Source: Dimorphilus gyrociliatus
Taxonomy: Eukaryota > Annelida > Polychaeta > Dinophilidae
Reading direction: 5' to 3'
DNA: 64,000 bases
Assembly (NCBI GenBank): GCA_904063045.1
Contig: CAJFCJ010000013.1
Coordinates: 294,623-358,622, forward strand
Part shown: positions 1 through 14,970 of the stretch, piece by piece
Numbering within the stretch: the stretch's first letter is position 1
Layout of the letters: each line of letters begins with the position of its first letter
Notes under the pieces: model-generated
Database searches by the model: none
The model's input: the letters and a program-made list of their open reading frames with translations, nothing else
Told to the model about the DNA's origin: nothing
Program-made: the position numbers and the translations under genes

Positions 1-172
1 ATATCTGTACATTTCCCTAAATACGTGTATACATATACAGTATATATATATATATGTGTGTGTGTATACAGTATATATTATAAATTAAATTATTAAATAT
101 AAACAAAAGAATAATAGAATAAATCTCCGAAAAAAGGATAAAAAAAACAATAAATTAATGTAATTATAACTA

Positions 173-1967
<1,795 letters not shown>

Positions 1968-2029
1968 CTAATACAACTTAAGCAAAATTTACTTGATCTG
2001 ACTAACCAACAGTACGGTTCTCCCCAAAA

Positions 2030-2110
2030 TAGGAACTTAGGAAGGCTGTGTCCGACTTCCGGTTTCTACTGTAGATGGGCTCCCCGCCTTATTTTTATCC
2101 AGGAAGGGAA
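2030..2110 (-). promoter_or_regulatory. Candidate proximal promoter of coronin
   Basis: On the minus strand this stretch holds an AT-rich TATA-like run followed by GGCGGGGAGC, then ACCGGAAGT, a consensus ETS box (plus strand 2055-2063). It lies 140-220 bases upstream of the coronin start codon and is far richer in G+C than its surroundings. Promoter function is inferred from motifs and position only. Confidence 0.4.
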
Positions 2111-4977
2111 CCAGTTTTATGTAATGGTTGTTAATAGTAACCTAATAGTTGGCATTTCTAAGAGCAATTTAATGAAAAATTGGAATTATTAGAGGTTGTG
2201 AAGAGTATAAAATTTGAAGTTTAAATAGATTAATAAAGCAGTATGTCATATCTTCGGGAAAAATTTGACAAACATCAGTAATAACGTCAGAATTAGGTAT
2301 TACAATTTTAAAATTAGGACAAAGCTGCAAAAACACCGCAAATTCTTCTGTAAAAAAAAAAAAAAAAACTTTTCCATTTTATAATTTTTTCTTGATAAAA
2401 GAAACGCATTCTTACTTTTTCTTTGTTATATAATATCTTTATCAGATTCATATATCACAAAATAATTACTACTAAAACTCGATTTAATTGCATATTTTCT
2501 AAAAATAGAACGAAATAAAAAAAATTTATGAGAGAATAATGATTAAAATAGGGAAAAAATAAACAATAACAAAAGAAGAACACAAGTATTATCGGATAAT
2601 TTAGGTGGGGGAAAAAAAAAGTCCAACTTATCTCTGAACATTTGATAACTTCATTTACTAATAAAACATCATAAAATATAGCAAATAAATGACCATTTTA
2701 AATACTAATATATACAATACTGTATATATATATTTATTGTATTAGTATCAATCTATAAATAGATTACAAACTTAATAAACGTAGGTTTTCTAAGTGATAA
2801 ACTTTTAGAATATAATAATAATAAAAAGATATGTTTCCATTTCTACAAGAATGAACTACCTGGAAAAATGTGAAAAATAACCCAAGTAATAAAAACTGTA
2901 TCACGCGACATGTTAGAGAGTTTAAAATACACGAAGGAGGGCTTGATCATTCTCAGTCTATCTATGGAAGTGAAACTCTGCGCTACGAACTGTCTGAAGT
3001 CGTAAACACTTCGTTGATTATTTATCATCTATATTGTATACGCTGTACATACTGAATCTACGGTATTTATGTATGAAAATTTAAACCTTAATACCATATA
3101 CAGGCATCTGTTTTATTATCGTTTCTATTAATTAATAGCCGATTGACTATTGTTTTATTGATAGATATATCTATGATATTGAGATAATTCGAAAGGAAAA
3201 GATTGAGACTCTATGGCTTCAATGATTAACAAGAAGAGTATGGCGTTCTGCAATGTTTTACTATTCTTTGCTGTACTCTTCGAAGTAAATAAGCTTAAAG
3301 GTCCTTAGTTTTTTAAACATTGTTTGTTATTATTTATTCATATATAAATGATAATCTATTAGGGTATTTAACTAAAGATGACCGAAGAATATCGTTACGC
3401 CGAAAATTCAAGTCGAAAGAAAAATTATGCATCTTCCATTTTCACGAAGCAAACTTAGGTAACCCAGGGAAGAGGAGAGGGCTTTCGGACGAAGACAGCA
3501 GAGCGTCTAATCGATGTAGAAAATGTTTTCAATATCATCCATACAACATGTCACTGCGCTCTTTTAATACGATCGATTACACATAAATAGGATGTTTTCT
3601 GGTTAATATTTTACTCTGTTACAATATAATCTATATAAATTATAACTAATACACTTTGATTTAACCCCAAGCAAGAAAAATGTTTTCTTGTCTTCTCCTA
3701 AAATTATTCTCATAGTAGTTCTATCTTTTCCTAAAAATATCTTTATTATTCTTTTCATCTTTGCAGTAATACATACTCTCCATGAAATATTGATTTTTAT
3801 CATCATTCTGATTAAAATGAAAGTGCATCAGTGTGTATTCTCCAACGAATGAGATAATTAATTAAACAGTTTCATCATTAATGTAAAATCATTTACTAAA
3901 ACCTACTAGTCAGCTTTAAGATAACACAAATTAACTTCAATGGTTGGATAGAGAATCAACAAAATCTCCTTTTTTAATCCTACATTATACGTTATATATA
4001 TGTTCTTATCATCTTGAACCAAAAAGCCAATTGAAAGTAGGATGAATTATTTATATACTTATTCTTATTTAAATATTAATTTCATGTTCTATAAAAAGTA
4101 TACAAGTATACTTTATTTCTATTGCACATATAATGTTTACGCTTTTTCGTAGATGTAATATAAAGTATCTTAACAAACAATTGTTGTATTAATATCGTTA
4201 ATAGTATATTTATTTTATAGAATTGAATAAAGTATGTAGTTTATGGGTCTACAACGTATGGACGTACATTGATATACTAGCCAGATAATACAACATATAC
4301 TATACGCATTCACTACAAATATTTATCCATGTATACACTAATACTTTAACGATTAATACAATATTTATGGAATAACAAAATTTACAAATACTCATTATAT
4401 GTAGGTCTTTTTTTTGTTTAGAAAGGAGAGATTACAACATAATTAAGATAGTTTGCCATAATAGTAACAAACATAGACTTTATACTAAGGTTCTCTTTTA
4501 AACAGTAAATAAATTGAATCCTGAACAATTTCCCAGTTTAAATTCAAACAAAGACAAAAACTACTAAACTTTTAAGTTTACATTTAGGATTAGATTATGT
4601 GCATTAAATGTAGCTTTCCAAAAATTGGATATAGGTAGGTTCGTAGATAGAGAGACGAATATATAGATGTACATACATGGAGAGATAGATTGAGAAATAT
4701 ACACGCACAAACATAGATACTATCATAATAGACCTTGTATACATTTAATGTATATTCGTTTAGCGTCATTTTACGGAATGACCTTCAACGAAGATTAAAG
4801 CTCTTTCAGTGGATGCTCTTTTCTTTCCCTTATGATTAATAATGGGAATTACAATGTATTATTATGAATTATATAATAATAAAGATAAATAATATTGAGG
4901 TAGGGGAGGAATTTACATAAAAATTTCAATCACCGGGAGTACAATCTTGACTTGAATATTCTGCTACTAGAATAAAT

Positions 4978-5063
4978 CCACTAGGTGGATCTCTTTCGAT
5001 CTTATCAATCGCCGATTCTATATTCTAACAAATTCATATCTTTTTTTTTGCCAGCAGATGGAT
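4978..5063. promoter_or_regulatory. Pair of CTCF-like motifs
   Basis: CCACTAGGTGGAT at 4978-4990 and CCAGCAGATGGAT at 5051-5063 both follow the CTCF core pattern CCA-N-YAG-R-KGG. They lie 73 bases apart in the same orientation in otherwise AT-rich DNA. Whether a CTCF orthologue binds them cannot be told from sequence. Confidence 0.4.
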
Positions 5064-5403
5064 CCATGCTGCTAACTCGGAAAGAGGAATTTACAATTTT
5101 AGCCAGAAAAACAGAGTATAGTTAGGACTATAGTGTAGATGGTAATTTTCAAGGCGTGTTCTTTCGCATTTCTTTTCTCATTAACATATCTGAATCAACG
5201 AAGACGAATCGTTGTTAAAGATACAACACAATATACAATATATTTGGTAATTTTATAGGCCAAAAATATATTTTTAGACGCCTGTTTAGCTATAGCTAAA
5301 CGGGAAATTGGCAGATCAGTCCAATTCTTTTTTGATAGAAATCTTGGAATCTATTTAAACAGTCGAGTTCTTTATGAATGTAGAAGTTAGTATAAAAGAA
5401 AAT

Positions 5404-5740
5404 AACTTACATCAAGTTTTCTCCAGAAATTTCATCATCTCTTTCCTTCTTTTTCTGGACTTTGACCAGCCGCCTTGCGAGAGCCGAAAAGGCAACTGGC
5501 GCTGATAAAGGCAAACAACCTATCTTAAGTATCTTTCCATGCGGACATAAATTAGCATATCCACTCCTGATTGGTCCTATGAATACGTGTCCTAAAACTA
5601 GACAAAGCGCCACGTTGCTTTGTTAAGATCTGTAAAAATGAACTTTGCTCGTCTGAAATTACACATTTTTACCTTTTCCAATATCATTAATAATCATAGA
5701 AGTCTACTGCCCGGCCACGCCCTCCCTTAGCGTCCTTGAG
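5404..5740 (-). promoter_or_regulatory. Candidate distal promoter with noncoding first exon (minus strand)
   Basis: A G+C-richer island. Read on the minus strand it holds a GGGCGTGGCC box (plus 5711-5727 region), an ACCAATCA CCAAT box (inverted ATTGG at 5570-5574), an octamer-like ATGCTAAT, and about 150 bases that end in the strong donor GTAAGT at about 5403-5409. The next gene in that direction is coronin, whose start codon has a possible acceptor (AATAG) some 15 bases upstream. A distal alternative first exon for coronin is the simplest reading, but it is inference. Confidence 0.3.
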
Positions 5741-6398
5741 CAAAAGACTTTTAGAGGAAACATGACGACTTGATAGAAATACAATTTACATCCTTGTCTG
5801 AACAAAATTAGATAAATAATTATCTGAAAGATGACAGCCTTGAAATTTTTTGTCCAAATTCGATTTATTTTCCTTTTAATAAAAATACAAAAAAGTCTCT
5901 TCCCCTCTCCAAATATGAAAGATATTTTCGATTACGTCTGACAATGAAGATGAGAAATTTTTTAACGATTTAAAAACTGCTGGGTTTTCCTTTTTTTGTT
6001 CAAACAAATACCATACAATTTCCTATTATGTAAGATGGTTTATTAAATATTTTCTTTTAAAAAAAAAACAAAGAAGAACGCTGAGATCTTCTAAACGTAT
6101 TTTCTAAACATCTTAAATTTATCTATATATGAATATTTGAATATTTAAAAGAGTTTAATTATTTATTACACAAACTAAGAAAGAAATGCTTTGTTTTTCT
6201 TTAAATATTTATTAATTGTATCATAATATAACTTATTTTTTTTTTGATATTGTTAAAAGATAGAGTACAAAAGTAAAAGAAATAGTTGAAAGTCGGAAAA
6301 AGTATGTTATTTCATCCTTGAAACATTTGTTTCTTTTATGTTTGTATACTCCATACAAAAAACAGATAAAATTAGGGGGTTATCAGACAGGAACAAAT

Positions 6399-6401
6399 AC
6401 A

Positions 6402-6435
<34 letters not shown>

Positions 6436-6438
6436 TGT
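6399..6438. repeat. Palindromic (TA)n microsatellite flanked by ACAGT/ACTGT
   Basis: A TA tract of about 30 bases begins with ACAGT and ends with its complement ACTGT, so the whole unit is a perfect inverted repeat able to extrude as a hairpin. Similar ACAGTATATA-bounded tracts occur near 37-78, 7225-7268 and 14681-14722. Confidence 0.85.
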
Positions 6439-7524
6439 TGTGCGTATGAACTGACGGCATACGCCCTCGATATCTCTTATTTCCATAATAAGTTCTTTAA
6501 CCTTCTTTAACATTTTCTTTTGATTTTGTATTTGAATTTAGGTTAAGGCAACCATTTTTATTGTAGAAGGTGATTTTTAAATGGAGCATTAGATTTAATC
6601 ATAAATAGAATTTCCGTAGCAAGGTTTTTTCGTGTTTTTTCTTATATTTTATTAGTTAAGTGTTTACAACTTGTGCCAATTTAGCGAACATTAATAACTC
6701 AAGGTGTAAAAAATTTCACCCTAAACCTTTCGGATAGATAGTATAGTTATTTTCTGTCTATCTCTCTCTCTCTCTCTCTTTTTCAAGAAGTCAATCTTGT
6801 TTCTTAGCCATATTTTCAAGGTATTTGCAATAGTAGGTTTTCTTTCGAATTGGTTGCTTAAAAAATTAATAGTCATACAAGATTCTGTCGATATTAAAAT
6901 GTTAAAATTTCAGTCTACAACCTAATGTACGATCGCATTAAAAGGTTTCACCATTCTTATCGTCAGGGTTCAAAGGTTCTCATCTCTTAGGCTCTCTCAA
7001 ATAAGAATAACAGTTTAAAATTACACATATTTTAGGCGTTGGCTTAAATAAGAAAAAAAAACGGCTGAAGAGATAGATCGGTACTAATTTAGAAAAATTA
7101 CGAATTATACGACATTGGAATTGAAAGATCATCAGTAGAAGATGTCTTTAAGAAAATATCTGCATTGTTATATGACAATTTAACATGGTAACAATAAAAT
7201 AAATTCATCTATATATAAATATATACAGTATCTTCAAATTTGCGTACTGTATATATATATATATATATTTATTTATTTACAATATCTGTACAAAATATAT
7301 ATGGAGAAAAAGTGATACTGTGAGAAAACAATTGAATTTTGATTGAAAAATATGATGGAGAACAAAAGAAAAGATAATAATTAGATAAATAATAATAGTT
7401 CTTATAAAGGACAAAAAAAGGAAAAAAACAAAAATGCCTCACTAACTTCTGAACACAGCGGAGTAAAACAGGGAGAGAAGTACTTTCTGTGTTATATAGT
7501 TGAGCAAATATCATATTATCAAGT

Positions 7525-8905
7525 TCATTTTAAGGATGAAAATAGCACACTAATACTTTGGAGATAAGTATAGACATCAATTTTTTCTGCTTTTAAATCG
7601 AAATAATTTCCGTAGAGTAGGTTCATTGTTCCTATTGCTTGTCGTTTTTTCGTTTTCTTACATCTTAATCTATCGGTTGTAATATAGATAAATGTTTGAA
7701 GACCTAATAGCACCTCTGTTACGGTAAATATATCTGGATGGTTCATTGCAAATATTTCGGGATACGCTTGCCTAAAGTAGTCGACAGATGCGAAATTTCT
7801 TGGAGAAGATGGTTGTGGAATAGTTGCCCAATAGTATGGTGGAATTTCAGCAGTAGGTAAAATGTGGTTTCTAAGGATCAGTTCTGCAAATGTTATTAAA
7901 CGATCGTCGTTTGCAGGGCAATCTTTTACTATGGCCTCAAAAGCTTTGGAAACGTCATTGGGATCTAAGAATGCCAAACCGAAGAAACAAGTCAACCATT
8001 TTCCAGTCTTCGAAAATGGTTCGTTGTAATCTTCTAATAAATTGAGACTTCTCATTTTCCTGATAAAAATTTGGCTAAGATGAAAAGCACAACATTTGAT
8101 TTGAGCGTCCGGTATAAATTCATATAAAGCTTCAATCGCGTAAGCGTCATGATGGGAATAAAACTCTTTCGGTTGAAATTTACAATTCAGTTTGTTAGCT
8201 TCGTCGGTAATGAATTGGAAAATTTCCATATAATTCGCCTTTGTAGAAGTAGAAAATATGGCGTAAAGCAGAGGTACAATTACGTCATCCTTGAAACCAT
8301 AAATAAAATACATATGGCTATAATATTTAGGCGCAGTTCTATAGCTTATATCAGTAAATAATATTTCAACATCGTTGCACATAGCTTTAATGTTTGAGCT
8401 ACAGGTAAAGATAATTGTTCCTCTATTCTTTGCACCGAAATGAACGAATTTCTCTCCTCTTATTGTTCCTTGTGAATTTTTATCCAAATACACGTGCAAA
8501 TTACGTACATCGTCCGAGAATACTGTAGTAGCGTCCAAAGGCGTTTCCACAACTTGAAAAAGTTTTATTTTTTTTTTTTTTGTTTATTAATATCATTATT
8601 TAAACACTTAATAACCTATAAATACCTGTAACCGCATTTACGTCGACTTTCGCTTTCTTCGGATCTTGAATAAGTTCAATAATTTCGCTGTGTCTCTTAG
8701 AAGGTTGTACTGACTTTTTCCGATATTCAGCATTTTTTTCCATCATTTTTTCGTAGGTAAGACTATTGGCGATGGTTGTTATATTTTTTTGCTTAACTTG
8801 CCATTCGGCATCTTTAGAAGCCATTTTTCCGTAGTTTATCGCGTTATTTGGTACAACCGTTACATTATTTTGCATCGTTTGCATTTTAGTCCCTCTATCT
8901 GCCAT
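7525..8905 (-). CDS. MULE-transposase-derived protein
   Basis: Two exons, 8626-8905 and 7525-8552, join in phase over a 73-base GT-AG intron to give 435 residues from the ATG at 8905. The second exon resembles the MULE transposase domain: FTDISY carries the likely first catalytic Asp, HHDAYAIEAL the second, followed by the hallmark C-x2-FH block (CCAFHLSQ). I cannot place the third catalytic Glu with confidence, so activity is uncertain. The first exon has three imperfect repeats of about 27 residues, each with an N-[IV]-T start and a later Y-[EG]-[KR]-M core. The first copy begins upstream of the ATG in the same open frame, so a further 5' exon is possible. No terminal inverted repeats or zinc finger were seen. 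The frame is intact, which suggests a domesticated gene or a young element. Confidence 0.7.
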
Positions 8906-11330
8906 TCTTTCGTAATTTGGATTACTATTAGTATCGTTTGTAATGTTTTTGTTTATATATTGTATATTTGCTCACTTAGCTATAGATTCAAAGGAAAAGC
9001 TTTGCTCTTGATTTATTCGATTGATTACTGCAAGTTGATTCTCCTGTTCGAAAAAAAAAGGAAAGAAAAGAATTGAACATTTATTTATTTAAATAAATCG
9101 TATTACGTATTCTAACCGTAATAATTATTGATAATTGATTAAATATTGGACAAGAGCAGGACAAAACGTTAATCAATGTGACGCTCATTTATTTTTTATG
9201 ATCAGAATTTCTTCCACGTATCGTAATATCTTACTTAATTCTACAATTAATACAATATAGAATGAGAAAGTTTTGTCGGAGATCTAATCATTGACTGTTG
9301 AACTATACTTCTTTCTATTTTTTTTTTTTTACCAAGGTTAAGGATTCTTCCACACCTTTGTATTCGGTATTAAAATCATGCTATACTTTTAACATTTACA
9401 TCCAACTTACTGATCATATATTATAAATACAAATTAAGTATAGATATGTAATAAGTATATCTATCTCTGTGATATTGTACTTTGTTCTTTTCCATTGTAG
9501 AGAGGCTTAACTATAATTAAAAATTCTACACTTTAATGTCCAAATACATCACATAAACGATAAAAATAAGAGTATCGTTTTGCGCAATAATCAACTAAAA
9601 TCAAGAAAAAAAAACAATGGCAAATAATTATTATTATTTACTGTTATCAATAGATTTTCTTTTAAAAAAAAAAAACACTAATTGTAATTCTATATTAATA
9701 ATATACTATACGGCCTTTACGTCAATTAATATATTAACATAGATTTTAATCTCTTATCATTTTAAATTGTACAACTGTAAGAAATGTTGATTTATTATCT
9801 AAACAACAACAAAAAAAGTAATAGAGAAAACGAAATAGCTAGTTTAAAAAGTGAATATCGAAGAATGGAGATTGGGCGTACGATATTTAAAATAATAATC
9901 CTCTATATTTGCCACTTAACAAAGATTATACAGCTTTATTTTTCATCAGTTTAGTATTACGGAAGAAAATATTTATTAGATACATATTTTTTTTATTAAA
10001 AAAAAAAAAATAAGCAACAGATGTCGTTGAAGAGTGACTACGCCGCCCTCTTTTTTCCTAACAGGAATAATTTGTAATAAATTTCAAGTACTAAATAAAG
10101 ATTCTTTCCCTTTTTTTTTTGCAAATTATAATTTCGAGTTGTTTATAAATAGAGACAAAAAAGAATTCGACCAAGACTAAAGGTTGTAATAGTATTTTCA
10201 GAACGATATCAACATCTGATAAGATCAACTAAGTAGGTGAAATAAAAGTAATAGATCTAGGTATATATAGTAGAAACTTTTATATCCTACGTACAATGTA
10301 TATAAATATAGAAATTTTTTAATTATTGTACAAGATTTATGTAAAAACTATCGATTATTCCTATACATAGCTGAAGATAATGAAAATCAGCTAACGTTCT
10401 CTTCTCTACATTTATTCAAATGAAAATTAGCTTCCGAACTTGAAAATTGAATGGCTATTCAATAAAAATCCAATAAGCAATCCTAAATACAAATTCAATA
10501 AACTAAACTGTTATTTAATGTTCCAATTTCCAGAATATTATAAATATTAACTAACAAATGAAACAACTTATTTACCGTAACCGTCGACTGATGACTTTAA
10601 AGGAGACATTTCCTATGTAGTATAAACATTCCAAAGGTCCTTGAGCAGTGTCTTATCCGAGTATTGTATTACGCGTCTAATATCTCAAAGACCATTTAGG
10701 TAAAAAAAAAAAAAAATACTTTCTTTTAATGTATATACTTGGAATTAGCCACTAAAATAAATTATTAATTAGGTCAATTAGGGCAATTTTATTCCCTATT
10801 AACCTGACTCATAGAAAAAAAAATGACATTGGCGTTCTTGTTGTTACCCACATCAGATTTCTCCTTCACACGTCTACCTATCTTTGTTGTTAGCCTATCT
10901 TTCCTTTTGAAAAACGAGATAAAATTAACCGTATAAGTGAATTCTTATAGCGATTAGCTAATGGTTTTATCCATAGAATACAATGGGTTGAATTAATGCA
11001 ACGATTTCTCTTAAAAAGGCAAAAAAATTCACTCCGCCTGTTACTCGCTCAGTTTTTTCCCAAAAACTAATCTGGCGTATGTTTAATGTAATTAGTATGT
11101 TGATTCTCTCTAATATATATTCATAAGATTTATAGAGCACGTTAGAATTTTTAACAACGGTAGATTAATCTTGTAAGATAATGATAAAAACGATAATATT
11201 ACTTTGCCCATTGAAAAACTTGGCCATAATTTACCTTTAGCTTAAATCTGAAAAGTGTGAAGTTTGAAAAACTCTTCAAGATTCTAACTTCTTATATGAT
11301 TTATAAACACTCTCGTAATTTCTAAAGTCG

Positions 11331-13671
11331 GCGTCTAGTGATATAGTAATGAGTGTCTCTATTATATTAAAATTTTCTCTACTCTTACATTTAGCGCCAT
11401 CTATGACCTACCTTTGTAATTTTTTGGCGAAAAGTTTCACAACCCATACAGAATATGAAATATAAGCTATACAATATTAACTAGTATATTCAGCTCTAGT
11501 ACTTTTCGTCGTCTATATATGAAAATGAACTAATGCGTACAGTATAACTTACCATTTTTTCTTTCTGTATAAACGTCGGGGTGTTGAAGTGACAGTACTC
11601 AATGTTCTAAGAATATTTCGCTACATACACAAAAAAAATAAATAAATTGTGAAAAAAATCTACTTTTATTACCGAGAATTCTTTTATAATTCATTAACCA
11701 ATCAACTAAAAATCTTTCGTAAAAATTTTATCGATGACGTCACAAAATATTATACTTCCTGTTCCATCCCGCCTTTTCTATAAAATTTAATTATTGACTA
11801 TTAATTATTGAAAAATCGAATGACGAATAAAGCAAATCTATCTTCAAGATAGAAAGGAAACAAGATAGAGCATCCTCCAAGTTCCTCGTCAATTGCCACA
11901 CAACGAACTACAAGGAAATAAATTATTCGATTTGTTTTTTTTCTGTTGAAAGAAATTTATTACTTTGTACAATTTGCGCTTTTTTCTTCGTAATCCAACT
12001 TAGGTAGTTTTTTTGTCTTTAAAATCTCAATAGGAGTTTTAAAACTCGCACTCATATCCACATAGGGGTCGAGAGAAAATATCTACATCCTTGGCATTAT
12101 TAGAATCCAATTTTAGCATAGAAAAGGGCTATGGAAGCATACGGCGAATATTAGCTTGTAGTACGTTATATCCGAGCTAACAATTGGGAGAAGTGAAAGA
12201 GACAGAGCTAGGAGTAGTAGAGCTAATTAGAGACTAGGGTAAAACTAAAAAGTTTATGGATGCTTTCAACCGTATTTCTCTCTGCTAGATATGTTCAAGA
12301 ATTTGAAGTCTTTTTTATATTGTGTCAACTTCTGTTGTACGTACCCCTCTATTTGGAATTTAAAAACAGAGATCAAATAGCATGAGAGATCAAATTAAGA
12401 ATGATTTCATTAACTCCAATTGTTTAGTAGAGTAACATTCTTTAAAAGTATTTCATATAGGATCCTGAAAAATCATTCCATCTTTTCAACAATTGTTTTT
12501 TTAGAAACTTCACGTCCTCTGCAATTTTTGTCTCAAAATATATGCGACAAACAAACTCTGATATATTCAAGCATACGTCTATAGTACTGCTAACAAATTA
12601 AATTGTAAGACAATGCAAAATAAACAAACAAACATACAAGAGAACTCACTTTTACGCTATCTAGTGGATATCTTATCCTCTAGCTTTGTTTTCTTTATCG
12701 TGTCTCCTTCTTTCTTAAATCACGTCAGAATGAAGTATTCTCTTCCTTAAAATATCTTTTCATTCTTTACTTCCAAAATTGTTAATCCTGAAGTGGGAAG
12801 CCAGCAAGTAGAAAAATTTTAAAGATCTCCTATACTTCTCTTTTCCTTAGGCTTTTTAAAAAAACTTTTATTTCATAGTTTTGCTACAAAATAGATAAAG
12901 CAAACAAAACAAAAGTTCCTCGTCTTAAAAGAAAAATTATAAAGAAGATATTGAACTGACAATAAAATTTGCTAACCAGATATTAAGTTGTACTTAAATA
13001 TAAAGATTTCATTCCTTGAAAAACGATAAACCAGAGATAACACTAAAAATCAGAAATGACTCAACAGGAATAGATTTTCAAACTTTTGAAAAATTGAGGG
13101 ACTATGAGCGACACCTAGTTGTTGAGTAAACGAAAGACTTCACATTATAGGATAATAAACTCTTAGCATCCTCTTAAAATTAAGGAAGATATATAGCGAC
13201 TCCTAGCTGCTAAAATCTTTTATCAGATTATTAAAACAATTCATAATGTACCGTCTAGTTTGTTATCTGGGATTTATATATTTAGTTTAAATGTTGGAGA
13301 AAACGTGAACTGTTACCCTAACCCTAACACATCGATTTAGCCCTAATATGATCTAAAAGTAGCCAAATTTAACCGTAAAAGTGCCTTTAACTTAGCTTTT
13401 CAAACTGTAATGTCAATGGATTTTTTCTCGTTTACTTTTACATTTAAAAAAAAACTTGTAATACTCACCAAAACGCTTTATCTGCTTCTTCTTCTTCTTC
13501 TTCTTCATAAGTAAAAATCAAACATGTCAATTTTTCCAATTTTTTCCTCCTTAGCTTTCTTCCAGACAATTAGTAGTGAAATAGCGATAGTAGACATTTA
13601 AACAATCGTATCCTCTCAGAAAGGATAAACACCAATGTTAAAAGTTTGTAGTGAAATGATGACATCTAGTG
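11331..13671. promoter_or_regulatory. Cluster of CTCF-like GCGNC-x-CTAGTG motifs
   Basis: Variants of one short motif recur in the same orientation: GCGTCTAGTG (11331), GCGCCATCTATGA (11394), ACGCTATCTAGTGGAT (12654), GCGACACCTAGTTG (13108), GCGACTCCTAGCTG (13196), CCGTCTAGTT (13251) and GACATCTAGTG (13661). The consensus GCGCC-A/C-T/C-CTAGTGG is the reverse complement of the CTCF core. The copies stand out in AT-rich DNA and have no common flanks, so they are not copies of one repeat. Insulator or architectural function is inferred. Confidence 0.4.
11690..11780. promoter_or_regulatory. Promoter-like motif cluster (CCAAT, CRE, ETS)
   Basis: Within 90 bases there is ACCAATCA (CCAAT box), the full palindromic CRE TGACGTCA at 11735-11742, ACTTCCTGTTCC (ETS-like) and CCCGCC. 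This combination is typical of a housekeeping promoter or enhancer, but no gene is visible on either side for several kb. Confidence 0.3.
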
Positions 13672-14680
13672 TATAAAAAAGGGAGATAATTTTCGGAAGT
13701 CACGTTTGATAGAATTTAAAAAACTTTTATAAATTTTCTTCTCAATTATGTAGGTGAATGCTTGAGTGACTCGTTGGTTTGATATATAGCGATTGTTTGT
13801 GGGCAGATACTACTATCAAATGTTTCTTTCAATATCTAGGAAATTAATGGAATATTAATACCTTTGATCAAATTAAATTAGACGCTTTCGTTGTTCATGG
13901 CATAAAAATTATTCATTCTAATAAAAAGTTTGTCATGGCTTTAAATATTTAGAAAAAATGTACTTTTATCCAAACTGCATCAACAGTTGCTTTCTAGGTT
14001 GGATAATTATCTCTCAGCAATTAGATATTAGCAAAAGCGATGACCTCAATAGATTGCTAATTAATGCTCGGCGAGTTATTATTAAGCATAGCCAGTATAT
14101 TCTTTGATCTACTTACAGCTCTTTGATTTCACGATTAAGTAAGTCTGCCTCATCCTTAAAAGTACAGGTTTATGCTGAACTTTCTTTAGAAGGTAATTGT
14201 TTACAAAAGGAAAAAAGAATCATCATCAATCCCTTTTAATTCATCGTAATGAATAATGAATATTAAACAGTATATTTGTTCTTGTGCTTTCGTCACTAGA
14301 GAGCAACATTTTTTTTTAACTTTTGTTCCATTTACAGACTGTAATTATCCAATTTAATCATCAGGCTATTCACAATATTTTTAACGATTTGCAGAGTTAA
14401 ACTCTATCTGGATGGCTGGTAAAAGTTTTTGTGTCATTTTTTTAAAATCAGTGTTCCAACTGAGCCTTTTTATTCTTTGTTTTTTTTTCATTTGGACCGG
14501 AAAAAGTCGAAAAAAAGAAATTAAATAACAAAAAAAACTACACGCAAAGAGGACTAGGCGCCTATGTAAAAATTTATGTTTACAAGATTGCAGGTGTAAC
14601 CCAATTTAACGCCTAAAATGCGTACGAAAAATAAGCGTCTCTTTTCCAGCATTTTAACCCTTGTAGAAGCCATTAGGCGT

Positions 14681-14722
14681 ATACAGTATATACATATATA
14701 TATATATATATACAGTATATAG
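14681..14722. repeat. (TA)n microsatellite bounded by ACAGTATA
   Basis: TA-rich tract with ACAGTATA at both ends in direct orientation. Confidence 0.8.
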
Positions 14723-14970
14723 AGTATATTCTAATCTTTAACAGTTTAAATTACTCAGTTAAAGATATAACTGTAGATGTCTCTACTAGTTGAAAAAAAG
14801 AACGAAAAATCGATAGCTATTAGGCTTAAAACTTTAGATTTAAAACGCCCCTTTTCTCTAAAAAGAAACCTAGATATTTAATAAATAAATAAAATAACTA
14901 TGTATCTTATACATTATATATATTCTTGTGGAAATATATAATGAAAAGAGAATAAACTAAGGGACAATCG

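Larger units (their letters stand above)
8906..14970. other. Gene-poor 6 kb interval
   Basis: No coding exon can be supported on either strand. The interval is AT-rich with homopolymer runs. It contains a promoter-like cluster at 11690-11780, at least seven CTCF-like motifs between 11331 and 13671, and an AT microsatellite at 14681-14722. It may be regulatory DNA for the flanking genes or host noncoding transcripts. Confidence 0.6.

Noticed and set aside
2843-3055. Overlapping 61-codon ORFs on both strands
   Set aside because: Mirror frames with no homology, codon pattern or splice context.
3379-3460. Short ATG ORF (MTEEYRYAENSS) followed by GTAACC
   Set aside because: About 27 codons to a stop, no partner exon or homology; could be chance.
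13314-13330. Telomere-like CCCTAACCCTAAC
   Set aside because: Only about two units, far too short to be an interstitial telomere array.
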